DNA from: Acidobacteriota bacterium
GTDB taxonomy: Bacteria; Acidobacteriota; Polarisedimenticolia; J045
Reading direction: 5' to 3'
DNA: 64,000 nucleotides
NCBI GenBank assembly: GCA_017994815.1
Contig: JAGOJY010000003.1
Location: 62,001-126,000, forward strand
A program made the position numbers and the translations under genes. The notes under the pieces were generated by a model, which made no database searches, was not told the DNA's origin, and saw nothing but the letters and a program-made list of their open reading frames with translations. Below, one piece after another: positions 8,088-16,532 of this stretch (position 1 is the first letter of the stretch; each line of letters begins with the position of its first letter).

Positions 8088-9477
8088 AAAATTTGCGCCA
8101 GGTGGCGGCGGGGCTGCAGGTCGCGGCGCCTTGCTGCTGCAGGTGCAGAAGGTGCGCGAGCGCCTGCAGCTCCGCGAGCCGGGACGGCACACCGGGCGTG
8201 TCGGCGTAGGCCTCGCGCGCGATGTCGGCCAGCGGACGAGGTTCGTCGCGCAGCGCCTCGCGCACCTGCCGCTCGCGGTCCTCGCGGTGCGCGAGCGCCT
8301 TGTCGAGGGCCGAGGCCGCGAGCGGCGGCCCGTGCGCCGGCAGCAGCAGCCCCAGCCCGAGCGTGCGCGCGCGCCGCAGCGACTCCATGTACGCGCCCAT
8401 GTCGCCCGTCGCGGGATCGATCAGCACGGTCGAAACGCCGCTGAGGAGGTCGCCGATGATCGCGCAGCCGCGGCCCTCGACCGCGAGCACGACGTGGCCG
8501 GGAGCGTGCCCCGGGAGGTGGTGGACGCGCAGGACCATCCCGCCGAGGTCCAGCCGCGCGTCCTCGACGAGCGCCGGTTCGGCGGCGATCCCCGGCCCGG
8601 GGTCGTAGAGCGTCAGCGTCGCCGGGTGCGCGAGCACCGGCAGGCCCAGCTCGCGCGCGATCGCCGCGGCCCCGCCGGCGTGATCGCGGTGGTGGTGCGT
8701 GAGCACGACCGAGTGCGGGCGCGAACCGTCGTGCAGGCGGCGCTCGCAGATCGCGAGCAGCTGCGCGATCTCGGCGGGCTCCTCGCACCCCGGGTCGACG
8801 ATCGCGAAGCGCTCGCCGCCCGGCATCCAGACGTTCGTGTGCGAGGCGGGCGGCAGGGTCGCGGAGCGCACCGCGTGGAACCAGATGCCGCTCGTGAACT
8901 CGATCCGCGGCGCGCGCAGGTCGCGCTCGGCATCCGCGCGCAGCGCGCGCAGCAGCTCGTCGCGGCCGGCGCGCGGCAGCGCGGCCAGGACGCGCAGGAT
9001 CGGCGGCAGCGGCGGCGGGACGCCGATCTCGCCGCGCTCCCACGCCGCGAGGACGTCCGCGGCCGGGAAAAACCGCAGCTCCTCGTTCTCGTCGGGCGAC
9101 GGGGAGTGCTCGGGCACGGTCGCGTCGGGGGGCAAGAGCGCCAGGAAGAACGGGCTGCGGTAGCGCAGGCAGTGGCTCGGCGGGGTGACGCGCACGCCGA
9201 TGTCCTTGAGGTCCTCCGGGCGCACCTCGACGCCGGTTTCCTCGGCCAGTTCGCGCGCCGCGCAGCGCGCGTAGGCGCCGGGCTCGGCGGGGCGATCGGC
9301 GTCCTCCAGCCGACCCCCGGGGCAGGCCCAGTGCGCGGGGAAGAACCGCGCGCGCCGCGAGCGCAGGCCGAGCAGCACGTCCCACCCGTGCCCGGCCGGC
9401 CGGATCGCGACGACGACCGCGCTCTCGATCGGCGTCGAGGGCTGCGCGGGGACGAGCCCGTCGAGGATCTCGCTCAC
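8083..9477 (-). CDS. Nudix hydrolase - metallo-beta-lactamase fusion protein
   Basis: 464 residues. Residues 15-150 form a Nudix domain, with the box running from GGRLED (54-59) to RELAEETG (75-82) with a long insertion in between. Residues 195-440 form an MBL-fold hydrolase with THHHRDHAGG (260-269; H261, H263, D265, H266) and later metal ligands in HLPGHAPGHV and GDLLSG. The C-terminal part resembles LACTB2-type proteins. Start is GTG (9475-9477), one nucleotide after the stop of the upstream aminotransferase, so the two are coupled. The last residues run into a REP-like palindrome and may be a recent extension. Likely a nucleotide or CoA-ester housecleaning enzyme; substrate unknown. Confidence 0.85.
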   Translation of the reverse strand: MSEILDGLVPAQPSTPIESAVVVAIRPAGHGWDVLLGLRSRRARFFPAHWACPGGRLEDADRPAEPGAYARCAARELAEETGVEVRPEDLKDIGVRVTPPSHCLRYRSPFFLALLPPDATVPEHSPSPDENEELRFFPAADVLAAWERGEIGVPPPLPPILRVLAALPRAGRDELLRALRADAERDLRAPRIEFTSGIWFHAVRSATLPPASHTNVWMPGGERFAIVDPGCEEPAEIAQLLAICERRLHDGSRPHSVVLTHHHRDHAGGAAAIARELGLPVLAHPATLTLYDPGPGIAAEPALVEDARLDLGGMVLRVHHLPGHAPGHVVLAVEGRGCAIIGDLLSGVSTVLIDPATGDMGAYMESLRRARTLGLGLLLPAHGPPLAASALDKALAHREDRERQVREALRDEPRPLADIAREAYADTPGVPSRLAELQALAHLLHLQQQGAATCSPAATWRKFS

Positions 9478-9478
9478 A

Positions 9479-10717
9479 TCAGGGGAGACGTCCGGAGCGC
9501 GCCGCGTCGAGCACCCTCGCGAACGCCTCGACGACGTCGCCCATCTCCTCCGGGCCGGCCAGCAGGATCTCCTGCTTGACCCAGATCGTCGTGCGGCACA
9601 GCTCCTCGCAGACCGGGAGCTTCTGGTCGGCGTAGCGCCGGTGCCAGACCTCGCCCCAGCGCGGCCCGCCCCCGGTCGGCCGCTCGGCGTACCACTCGAA
9701 GAACGCCTGGCGGTTGACCGGTGTCGTGTAGCCGGGGTGCGCCGGGATGCCCTCGGCCTGCAGGGCCTTGACCACGCTCATCTTGTCCGCCGGGACCTCG
9801 CGCGGGTCGAGCCGCACCATGTAGATGTGGCAGGCGTGCGCCGTCACGCGCGGGTCGTCGTCGGGCAGCAGCAGCCCCGGGATCTTGGCCAGTTCGCGGT
9901 GCAAAACCGCCATCGCCGCGCGGCGCCGCGCCTGCGCTTCCGGCAGCCGCTCGAGCTGCGCCAGCAGCACCGCGGCCTGGAACTCGGTCAGGCGGTAGTT
10001 CAGCCCGGGGTAGTCGTGCTGGTACCACGCGCCGCCGAGGGTCCGGCCGCAGTTGTGGTACGACCACGCGCGCTGGAACATCCCCTCGTCGTTGGCCAGG
10101 ATGATCCCGCCCTCGCCGGCGGAGATGTTCTTGCTGGACTGGAAGCTGAACGCGCCGGCGTCCCCCAGCGCGCCGACCGGCTTGCCGTTCCACGACGCGG
10201 TCCAGGCCTGGCAGGCGTCCTCGACCACCGCGAGGTCGCGGCGCGCGGCGATCTCGAGGATGTCGTCCATGTCGCACGGCCGCCCGCCGATGTGCACCGG
10301 CATGATCGCGGCCGTGCGCGGCGTGATCGCGTCCTCGATCAGCGCGGGATCGATGTTGTGCGTGCCGGGCTGCACGTCCACCAGGACCGGCACGGCGCCG
10401 ATGTCCAGCGCGGCGAGCGCCGACGCCATGAACGTGTACGGCGAGGTGATCACCTCGTCGCCCGGCCGCACGCCGGCGGCGACCATCGCGATCTCGAGCG
10501 CCAGGGTGCCGTTGCAGCACGCGATCCCGTGCTTCGCCTCGTGCAGCGCGGCGTACTTCTCCTCGAACTCGGGGACCAGCTTGCCGCCGATGCCCCACGT
10601 GCCCGAACCGAGGGCGCCGAGCAGGCGCCGTTCCTCGTTCTCGTCCCAGGCCGGCCACTTCGGCCACGGGCGTGTGCGGACGGGGCTGCCACCCGAAATC
10701 GCGAGCTGCTGGTCCAT
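9479..10717 (-). CDS. DegT/DnrJ/EryC1/StrS family PLP-dependent aminotransferase
   Basis: 412 residues. The PLP lysine is K196 in FSFQSSKNISAGEGG, the phosphate-binding N-terminal part reads CCNGTLALEIA, and VVEDACQA (164-171) supplies the pyridine-nitrogen Asp, with Gln where most members have His. Family members make amino sugars for surface glycans or antibiotics, but this gene is not in a glycan cluster. The ATG at 10715-10717 is preceded by AGGAGCG, a good ribosome site; TATCAT upstream is a possible -10. It is the first gene of a two-gene operon with the Nudix-MBL fusion and divergent from a membrane protein gene. Confidence 0.88.
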   Translation of the reverse strand: MDQQLAISGGSPVRTRPWPKWPAWDENEERRLLGALGSGTWGIGGKLVPEFEEKYAALHEAKHGIACCNGTLALEIAMVAAGVRPGDEVITSPYTFMASALAALDIGAVPVLVDVQPGTHNIDPALIEDAITPRTAAIMPVHIGGRPCDMDDILEIAARRDLAVVEDACQAWTASWNGKPVGALGDAGAFSFQSSKNISAGEGGIILANDEGMFQRAWSYHNCGRTLGGAWYQHDYPGLNYRLTEFQAAVLLAQLERLPEAQARRRAAMAVLHRELAKIPGLLLPDDDPRVTAHACHIYMVRLDPREVPADKMSVVKALQAEGIPAHPGYTTPVNRQAFFEWYAERPTGGGPRWGEVWHRRYADQKLPVCEELCRTTIWVKQEILLAGPEEMGDVVEAFARVLDAARSGRLP

Positions 10718-10806
10718 GGGACGCGCTCCTGTGTGGAGGGGGTGGTGCATGATACTGGGGACCGATTTCCCCGGCACGACCCGGGGCCGACCGGGAGGGG
10801 GTGCCG

Positions 10807-11538
10807 ATGTCGCGCTGGTCCGACGTGGAACGGCAGGTCTCCGGGGTGCTCCTGATCGTCTTCGCCTCGCTCTTGGTCGGGATGGTGCTGCTCGACCTGG
10901 TGCTCAACTTCACGACCCCCGGGGAAACGGTCCATTCCCAGTTCGTCCGCGAGGCGTCGCTCAGCCACGTGATGCCGATGTTCCTCGCGTACCTGGTCGT
11001 GGGGGCGGCGGGGTTCTGGGGGACGGTCGGCCTGGTCGAGACCTACGGCCAGAGCCTGCGGCTGACCCCCGAAGTGGTGCGGCTGTCCGCCTTGGCCTAC
11101 TTCCTCGTCTCGTACTGGCTCTGGTCGGCGGTGATGATCGTCCGGCACAAGATCACGCTGCTCACGGACATCCCGACCAATCCCCCCGACTGGCTGTTGC
11201 AGATCTTCGACGCCTCGGACGCGCTGTACGCGCTCGGCGGGTGGGGCAGCTTCGGGCCGGCGATCGTGCTGTTCGTCGGGCTGTGGTGGCTCCTGACGCG
11301 CGGCGCGCGGCTGCTGCCCCGCGTGGCCGGCTGGTTCTTCCTCGCGATCGCCATCGGCAGGTTCCTCAGCCTCGTGTACATCGGGGTCGGCGGGTTCCAG
11401 GTGGCCAACATCGCCGGCATGAACCCGGCATACGTGATCGACGTGCTGACGATGCTGGCGCAGATCGTCGGGTTCCTGCTCGCCGGGGCGGCCGTGTACA
11501 CCGAGAAGGGCGTCTTCGTCCGCAGCCACCGCGTCTGA
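10807..11538 (+). CDS. integral membrane protein of unknown function
   Basis: 243 residues with about five to six hydrophobic helices (near 10-32, 55-78, 92-112, 135-160, 168-190 and 210-232). No catalytic motif was recognised; the overall look is of a DUF4386-like or small uncharacterised membrane protein. The ATG at 10807 was preferred over the in-frame GTG at 10801 because GGGAGGGGG ends 6-7 bp before the ATG. A GATACT element about 55 bp upstream overlaps the -10 of the divergent aminotransferase gene. Function cannot be assigned. Confidence 0.7.
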   Translation: MSRWSDVERQVSGVLLIVFASLLVGMVLLDLVLNFTTPGETVHSQFVREASLSHVMPMFLAYLVVGAAGFWGTVGLVETYGQSLRLTPEVVRLSALAYFLVSYWLWSAVMIVRHKITLLTDIPTNPPDWLLQIFDASDALYALGGWGSFGPAIVLFVGLWWLLTRGARLLPRVAGWFFLAIAIGRFLSLVYIGVGGFQVANIAGMNPAYVIDVLTMLAQIVGFLLAGAAVYTEKGVFVRSHRV

Positions 11539-11607
11539 CCGCCGCGCGCCGCGCGACCGGCGGCGAGGTTCCACGCGGGTTACCTTGGAGTGCCCGGAGG
11601 CCCGCCG

Positions 11608-12756
11608 ATGACCGACCGCGACAAGGTGATCGAGGCGCTGCGCCTGCTGGCGGACCTGGTCGACGGCCGGATCGCGGACCACCCATGGGGCCACCTCGTC
11701 CCGCGCCGCGGCAGCCGGGTGGACCTGCGGATCGGCCTGCCCGTGGGCGCCAGCGACGAGGACCTCGAGCGGCTGGCCGAGCAGGCGCTGGCCACGATCC
11801 AGCGCTCGCTGGCCGGGCTCGCGGCCCATGCCGCCGCGTTCCGGCCCGGCCGCGTCTACTGCCTGCGCTGCCGGCGTCCCGATTGCGAGCACTCGCTGCC
11901 GGCGGACCCGCGGCACGTCTTCGCCGGATACGGTCCGTCCGGCGTGCCGCGCTTCGCCGACTACGGCCAGCTCCTGCTCGACCGCCACGACGAGCGCATC
12001 GAGTGGCTGTACGAGACGCCGCCCCGGCTGGCCGCGCTGCGGCTCGACGAGCCGGACCTCGTCGCGGACCTGCTGCCGGCGTTCCGCGCGGGCGAGGGCG
12101 AGCCGCTGATCCACGGGCAGGTTTCGGCGGGCTGGTACCGCGCGCCCGACCCCGCGGGCCGCGACCAGATGCTGGCGGTCACCGTGCAGGTCCTCTCGTC
12201 GCGCCCGCCGGGCGGCGCGCGCCGCTTCGCGGTCAACGTCGTCGGCGTGGGGCCCGGGGGCGAGACGCTGGAACAGCTGCACGACCGCCTCGGGCACACG
12301 CCGTGGCTTCCGGCCGTGCGCTGGGCCCAGACGGTGTTGCACGACGTCGAGGCCAGTGCGCGCGGGCGCCGGCCTGCCGGCCCGGCGGCCGAGGCGCTCG
12401 CACGCCGCCTCGACGGCTTGCTCGGCGGGATCGCGCGCCGCCTCGAGCACGGCGAGCGCGCCCGCGACCGCCGCACCCACCACGCGCAGGTGCGACACGG
12501 GGAGGGCTCGCGGCCCACGCGCATGGCGGTGGCCGACCTCGCGCGCGCCCGCGAAGAGCAGCTCTTGTTCGACGAACGGCGGCAGACGCTCGTGGTGGTG
12601 GGCGAGCGCGGCCGCGTCCACATGTTCAATTTCGAGGGGAAGCTCGTTACCTCGGTGCGCTACCCGCCGGCCACGATCCAGCGCCGCCGCGAGACCGGGC
12701 TGTGGCGCAGCGCGAGCCGCGAAGAGGTCGCCGCGGTTCGCGCCGCCGTTTCGTAA
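11608..12756 (+). CDS. conserved-looking hypothetical protein with a zinc-knuckle-like motif
   Basis: 382 residues, not recognised. A helical N-terminal part is followed by YCLRCRRPDCEHS with C85, C88, C93 and H95, a plausible metal-binding knuckle. The C-terminal end (from about 320) reads ARAREEQLLFDERRQTLVVVGERGRVHMFNFEGKLVTSV, a soluble alpha/beta segment. No signal peptide or membrane segment is seen. CGGAGG ends 7 bp before the ATG at 11608, which fixes the start. It lies between a membrane protein gene and a GGDEF-PilZ gene in the same direction, with a 218-bp gap downstream in which only a weak CATATT -10-like element (12917) is seen. Confidence 0.65.
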   Translation: MTDRDKVIEALRLLADLVDGRIADHPWGHLVPRRGSRVDLRIGLPVGASDEDLERLAEQALATIQRSLAGLAAHAAAFRPGRVYCLRCRRPDCEHSLPADPRHVFAGYGPSGVPRFADYGQLLLDRHDERIEWLYETPPRLAALRLDEPDLVADLLPAFRAGEGEPLIHGQVSAGWYRAPDPAGRDQMLAVTVQVLSSRPPGGARRFAVNVVGVGPGGETLEQLHDRLGHTPWLPAVRWAQTVLHDVEASARGRRPAGPAAEALARRLDGLLGGIARRLEHGERARDRRTHHAQVRHGEGSRPTRMAVADLARAREEQLLFDERRQTLVVVGERGRVHMFNFEGKLVTSVRYPPATIQRRRETGLWRSASREEVAAVRAAVS

Positions 12757-12974
12757 CGCCGGCCCGGGCTGCGGCGCGCGCCGAACAGGTCCGGCGAACT
12801 CGGTAAGGAAAAATTTCGCGGCCCGACCGGGGTTACTCGCGTCCACCCGGTGCCGCGCGGTGCCGCCGCCGGCCCGCGGCCTCCCCGAACCACCTGTCGG
12901 AATTACCGGCGGCACCCATATTGTCCGTCGAGGGCCGCGCGCGGGTTGCCGCGGCCGGGCCACGTGGAGGGGGC

Positions 12975-14231
12975 ATGCGGAACCGGGATCGCGACTCGCG
13001 GGAACAGGACGGGCGGCGTCCGCTCAGCAGCCTGCCGCCGCCGCCGGTCACCGACCAGCGCGCCGCGCACGCCGGGTTCGTCGTCGACGCCACCGGCACC
13101 GTGCTCGCGTTCGATCGCGGCATGGAGCGGCTGACCGGCTGGACGGCGTACGAGGTGCTCGGTCGCTCCAAGGACCTCGGGATCTACGACGAACCGGACG
13201 AGAACGGTTTCCGGCGCTACGTCGCACGCCCGATCTACGAGGGCCGCATCCCGCCCGTCGGCCGCTCGGCAATCACGCGCATGGTGCTGCTCGCGCGCGA
13301 CGGCGCGCGCATCGAGGTCGAGGCGCTGATCAGCCCGCTCGGCGGCGGGGGCCGCTCCAGCGTCGAGATCCAGCAGGTGTTCGCGCGCAGCATCGTGCCG
13401 GCGCCGGCCGCGAGCTCCAACGACCCGCTGGCGTCGATGCCCGGCGACGCGCTGCTGCAATCGCGGCTGGCGGCGGCGTTCGAGGCGGCGCGGCGCGCCG
13501 GCCACACCCTCTCGCTGCTGCTGCTGGAACTGGACGACTACGCCGCGCTGGCCGAGCGCGCCGGCAGCGCGATCGCGAACGAGATCCTCTCGCGCGCGGC
13601 CGCCGTCGTGCAGGCGTGCGTGCGCAAGGACGACCTCCTGGTGCGGCTCGAGGGCGGGGCGCTGGCGCTGCTCCTCGAGCAGACCGGGCGCGGCGACGCG
13701 CGCGCGGTCGGCGGACGCATCCGGCAGGCGATCGAGCGGGCGTCGCTCGTCACCTCGCCCGCCGGGACCGAGATCTGCGCGACGGTCAGCATCGGGGCCG
13801 CCTGCTACCCGGCGGACGGCGAGTCACCGGAGGAGTTGCGCCACCGCGCCGAGGAAGCGCTCGGCGAGGCGCAGCGGCTCGGCCGCAACCGCGTCTGGTG
13901 TTACGTGCGCCGGCCGCGCGTGACGGTCGAGACCCCGGTCTACTTCGACGGCCCGATGGTGCAGCTGCTCGGCGTCAGCCGCGACGTGTCGAACTCAGGC
14001 ATCTTCGTCGAAACCCGCGACGAGCTGCCCTGCGGCACGCGCGTCCCGCTGAGTTTCCGGCTTCCCGGGCAGCCCGAGCCGGTGCACGTGCTCGGCCGGG
14101 TCACGCGGCGCATCGCGGCCGGGGGCAACCTGTCCGACGCCCCGGGGCTAGGGATCGAGTTCGAGCACTACTCCGATGCCGACCGGCTGCGGCTCGAGAC
14201 CTTCCTGCACCAGTCGCGGGCCGTGGACTAG
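12975..14231 (+). CDS. PAS - degenerate GGDEF - PilZ protein
   Basis: 418 residues. A PAS domain (about 30-140; FVVDATGTVLAFDRGMERL) is followed by a diguanylate-cyclase-like domain (about 150-310) and a C-terminal PilZ domain (about 315-418; SRDVSNSGIFVET and GLGIEF). The catalytic GGDEF is replaced by GGALA (227-231), so cyclase activity is probably lost and the domain may be structural or regulatory. PilZ would bind cyclic di-GMP, though the RxxxR half is only weakly matched in VRRPRV. The ATG follows GTGGAGGGGGC. The stop codon shares CTAG (14228-14231) with the convergent gene. Confidence 0.82.
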   Translation: MRNRDRDSREQDGRRPLSSLPPPPVTDQRAAHAGFVVDATGTVLAFDRGMERLTGWTAYEVLGRSKDLGIYDEPDENGFRRYVARPIYEGRIPPVGRSAITRMVLLARDGARIEVEALISPLGGGGRSSVEIQQVFARSIVPAPAASSNDPLASMPGDALLQSRLAAAFEAARRAGHTLSLLLLELDDYAALAERAGSAIANEILSRAAAVVQACVRKDDLLVRLEGGALALLLEQTGRGDARAVGGRIRQAIERASLVTSPAGTEICATVSIGAACYPADGESPEELRHRAEEALGEAQRLGRNRVWCYVRRPRVTVETPVYFDGPMVQLLGVSRDVSNSGIFVETRDELPCGTRVPLSFRLPGQPEPVHVLGRVTRRIAAGGNLSDAPGLGIEFEHYSDADRLRLETFLHQSRAVD

Positions 14232-14761
14232 CGGGCGCGCGCCGCGCGGCGCGACTTCGACTCGCGCGCGGCAGCGGCGCGGCGGCGGGCCCAGGCCTTC
14301 TTGGCGGCCTCGGAACGCCGCAGGCGTTTCTCGGCCTGGTCCGCGAGGAACTTCCGCATGTAGCGGTCGAGTTCGGCGGGCTCGTGGAACTCGAGGTCGT
14401 GCTTCTCGTCCTGCGCGAAGTAGTCGCACAGCGGGTCTTCGGGGTGTTCGCGGTTCTCCGGCATGCCGTACCCGCGGCAGATCTGCGGCCGCGAGTCGTA
14501 GATCGTGCACTCGTTGCTCGGGCCGAGGAAGCGGCAGACCTCGTCCACCTGCAGGTACCAGTCGCCGTCCTGGACCCAGATCCAGCTCTGGCCGTGCAGG
14601 AGGTACCACTTCATGGCGTCGAAGTCTTCTTCGTCTTCGGGGGGGTCGAGTTCCAGGGCGTAGTAGCGGCAGCACAGCGCGGCGCACTTGTGACACGGCG
14701 GGGAGTCGGGGTCCTCCGCCGCCAGCGAAGGCAAGAGCCGGAACGAGGGTGCGGTTTCCAT
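14228..14761 (-). CDS. YkgJ-type cysteine cluster protein
   Basis: 177 residues. N-terminal cysteines C23, C26, C30 and C31 (CHKCAALCC) and later cysteines in VCRFLG, ECTIYDSRPQICRGYG and LCDYF match the zinc/iron-chelating CxxCxxCC family (UPF0153/YkgJ). The last 40 residues are Lys/Arg/Ala rich. Function of the family is unknown; a metal-binding or Fe-S role is assumed. CCGGAGG lies about 10 bp before the ATG. Its upstream end abuts the amidohydrolase gene (stop at 14784), so both are probably one minus-strand transcript. Confidence 0.8.
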   Translation of the reverse strand: METAPSFRLLPSLAAEDPDSPPCHKCAALCCRYYALELDPPEDEEDFDAMKWYLLHGQSWIWVQDGDWYLQVDEVCRFLGPSNECTIYDSRPQICRGYGMPENREHPEDPLCDYFAQDEKHDLEFHEPAELDRYMRKFLADQAEKRLRRSEAAKKAWARRRAAAARESKSRRAARAR

Positions 14762-14783
14762 GCGCGCGCGGCCTCCGGAACGT

Positions 14784-16460
14784 TCAGCGCGTGTCGGGCA
14801 CGCGCGAGGCGACATTCTGCCCTGCGATGACGACGGCGGCGACAGGAATTTCGGGGATGTCGTCCGGTGCCGCCGCAAACGGGTCGCGCTCGAAGACGGT
14901 GAGGTCGCACCAGTAGCCCGGTGCGAGCCGCCCGAGTTCGCCCTCCTGCTGTGCGGCCCACGCGGCGCCCGAGGTGAAGGCCGCCAGCGCCTGCTCCAGC
15001 GACAGGCGCTGGTCCGGCATCCAGCCGCCCGGCGGGTCGCCGTCGAGGTCCTGCCGCGTGACGGCGGCGTACAGGCCGAGCCGCGGGTCCGGCAGCTCGA
15101 CGGGGAAGTCCGATCCGAACGCCAGGTGCGCCCCGGCGTGCAGCAGCGCGCCCCAGGCGTACGCGCCGGCGACGCGCGACGGGCCGAGGCGCTCGCCGGC
15201 CCAAGGCCTGTCGGAGGTCGCGTGGGTCGGCTGCATCGAAGCGACCACGTCCGCCGACGCGAAGCGCGCGATGTCCGCGGGATCGAGCACCTGCACGTGC
15301 TCCACGCGCAGCCGCGCAAGCGCGCCCGCGGAGCCGTCGAGCGCGTCGAGCACGGCCCGGTTCGCGGCGTCGCCGATGGCGTGCACGGCCGGCTGCAGCC
15401 CGCGTTCCCGGGCGGCGCGGATGTCGGCCTGCAGCTTCTCCGGCGGCGTGAGCCACAGGCCGAGTTGGCCCGGAGCGTCGGCGTACGGCGCGAGGAGCCG
15501 CGCGCCGCGGCTGCCGAGCGCCCCGTCGGCGTAGAACTTGATGCCCACCAGCCGCAGCCGCCCCTGCTGCTGCGGCCCGGACTTCTCCAGGTCGCGCTGG
15601 AGGTCGGTCCCGGCGTCGGCGTAGGCGGTCACGCGCAAAGGGAAGCGGCCGTCGGCCGCGAGCCGCCGCATTGCCTCCCAGCGCCGGCGGTCCGTTCCCA
15701 TCTCGTGCGCGCCGGTGAGACCGAGCGCGGTCAACTCGCGCCCCGCGATCTCCAGCGCGTCCTCGATCGCGGCGTCCGAGGGCGGCGGCACCGCCTTCTC
15801 GACGATCTCCGTTGCCGCGTCCACGAGGATTCCGGTCGGCTCCCCGGCGCCGTCGCGGTGGATCGTTCCCCCCGGCGGGTCGGGCGTGCGCGCATCGACC
15901 CCCGCGAGGCGCAGCGCCGCCCGGTTGACCCACGCGGCGTGCCCGTCCACGCGGGAGAGCAGGCACGGTCGCCCGCCCGTCACGCGCTCGAGCTGGTCGG
16001 CGTCCGGCCACGCCTTCCCGGGCCAGTCGTTCTGGTCCCACCCGCGCCCGAGGATCCACGGGTCGTCGGGGTGCTGCGCCGCGTACGAGGCGATGCGCGC
16101 GAGCGCCTCGTCCACCGTGCGCGCGCCGCGCAGGTCGGCGCGACGCCGCGAGAGGCCGTACCCGACGATGTGGCCGTGCGCGTCGGTCAGCCCAGGCACC
16201 GCGACCGCGCCGGGCAGCGTCGCGACCGTCGCGCCGACGGCGACCTCCCGCCCCAGTTCCTCCCGCGTGAGCAGGCGCTGGATCCGGCCGTTCACGACCG
16301 CGAGCGCGTCGGCCCACGGCCGCGCGGGATCGCCGGTCCAAAAGCGCGGGCCGGTCAGGATGCGCACGTCGTGCACTTCCGTCGTGCCGCCTTGGTCGCC
16401 ACAAGCCGTCATCGCCATCGCCACCCCGATTGCCGCCAGCGCGAGCCGGGCGCGTCGCAT
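14784..16460 (-). CDS. amidohydrolase family 3 lipoprotein (YtcJ-like)
   Basis: 558 residues. The signal peptide ends in a lipobox, MAMTAC, with C20 as the lipidated residue. The amidohydrolase core begins with GLTDAHGHIVGYG (HGH 95-97), continues with IKFYADGALGSRG (the carboxylated-Lys/metal region of this subfamily), AVHAIGDAANRAVLDAL and FGSDFPVE, the usual motifs of YtcJ/LAF3-type metal-dependent amidohydrolases. It would act on amide or N-formyl/urea-type substrates on the periplasmic face. GGAGGA sits 5 bp before the ATG, and TATCCT (16484-16479 on the minus strand) is the likely -10. Divergent from the HAD phosphatase. Confidence 0.85.
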   Translation of the reverse strand: MRRARLALAAIGVAMAMTACGDQGGTTEVHDVRILTGPRFWTGDPARPWADALAVVNGRIQRLLTREELGREVAVGATVATLPGAVAVPGLTDAHGHIVGYGLSRRRADLRGARTVDEALARIASYAAQHPDDPWILGRGWDQNDWPGKAWPDADQLERVTGGRPCLLSRVDGHAAWVNRAALRLAGVDARTPDPPGGTIHRDGAGEPTGILVDAATEIVEKAVPPPSDAAIEDALEIAGRELTALGLTGAHEMGTDRRRWEAMRRLAADGRFPLRVTAYADAGTDLQRDLEKSGPQQQGRLRLVGIKFYADGALGSRGARLLAPYADAPGQLGLWLTPPEKLQADIRAARERGLQPAVHAIGDAANRAVLDALDGSAGALARLRVEHVQVLDPADIARFASADVVASMQPTHATSDRPWAGERLGPSRVAGAYAWGALLHAGAHLAFGSDFPVELPDPRLGLYAAVTRQDLDGDPPGGWMPDQRLSLEQALAAFTSGAAWAAQQEGELGRLAPGYWCDLTVFERDPFAAAPDDIPEIPVAAVVIAGQNVASRVPDTR

Positions 16461-16471
16461 TCGATCCTCCG

Positions 16472-16532
16472 CCGGCGAAGGATACGATGGAGCGGCGCGA
16501 CGGGGCACGGCGTCTGCTGTAGCCTTCGCCGG
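16472..16532. promoter_or_regulatory. mirrored divergent promoter with 10-bp inverted repeat
   Basis: CCGGCGAAGG (16472-16481) and CCTTCGCCGG (16523-16532) are perfect inverted arms. Each strand therefore reads TAnCCTTCGCCGG: TATCCT on the minus strand and TAGCCT (16520-16525) on the plus strand form -10-like boxes. The plus-strand box is 7 bp from the HAD start codon. Confidence 0.45.

Noticed and set aside
10053..14830. Long Arg/Ala/Pro-rich open frames overlapping the aminotransferase and downstream genes
   Set aside because: Antisense or out-of-frame shadows of genes with clear domains; no ribosome site or motif.
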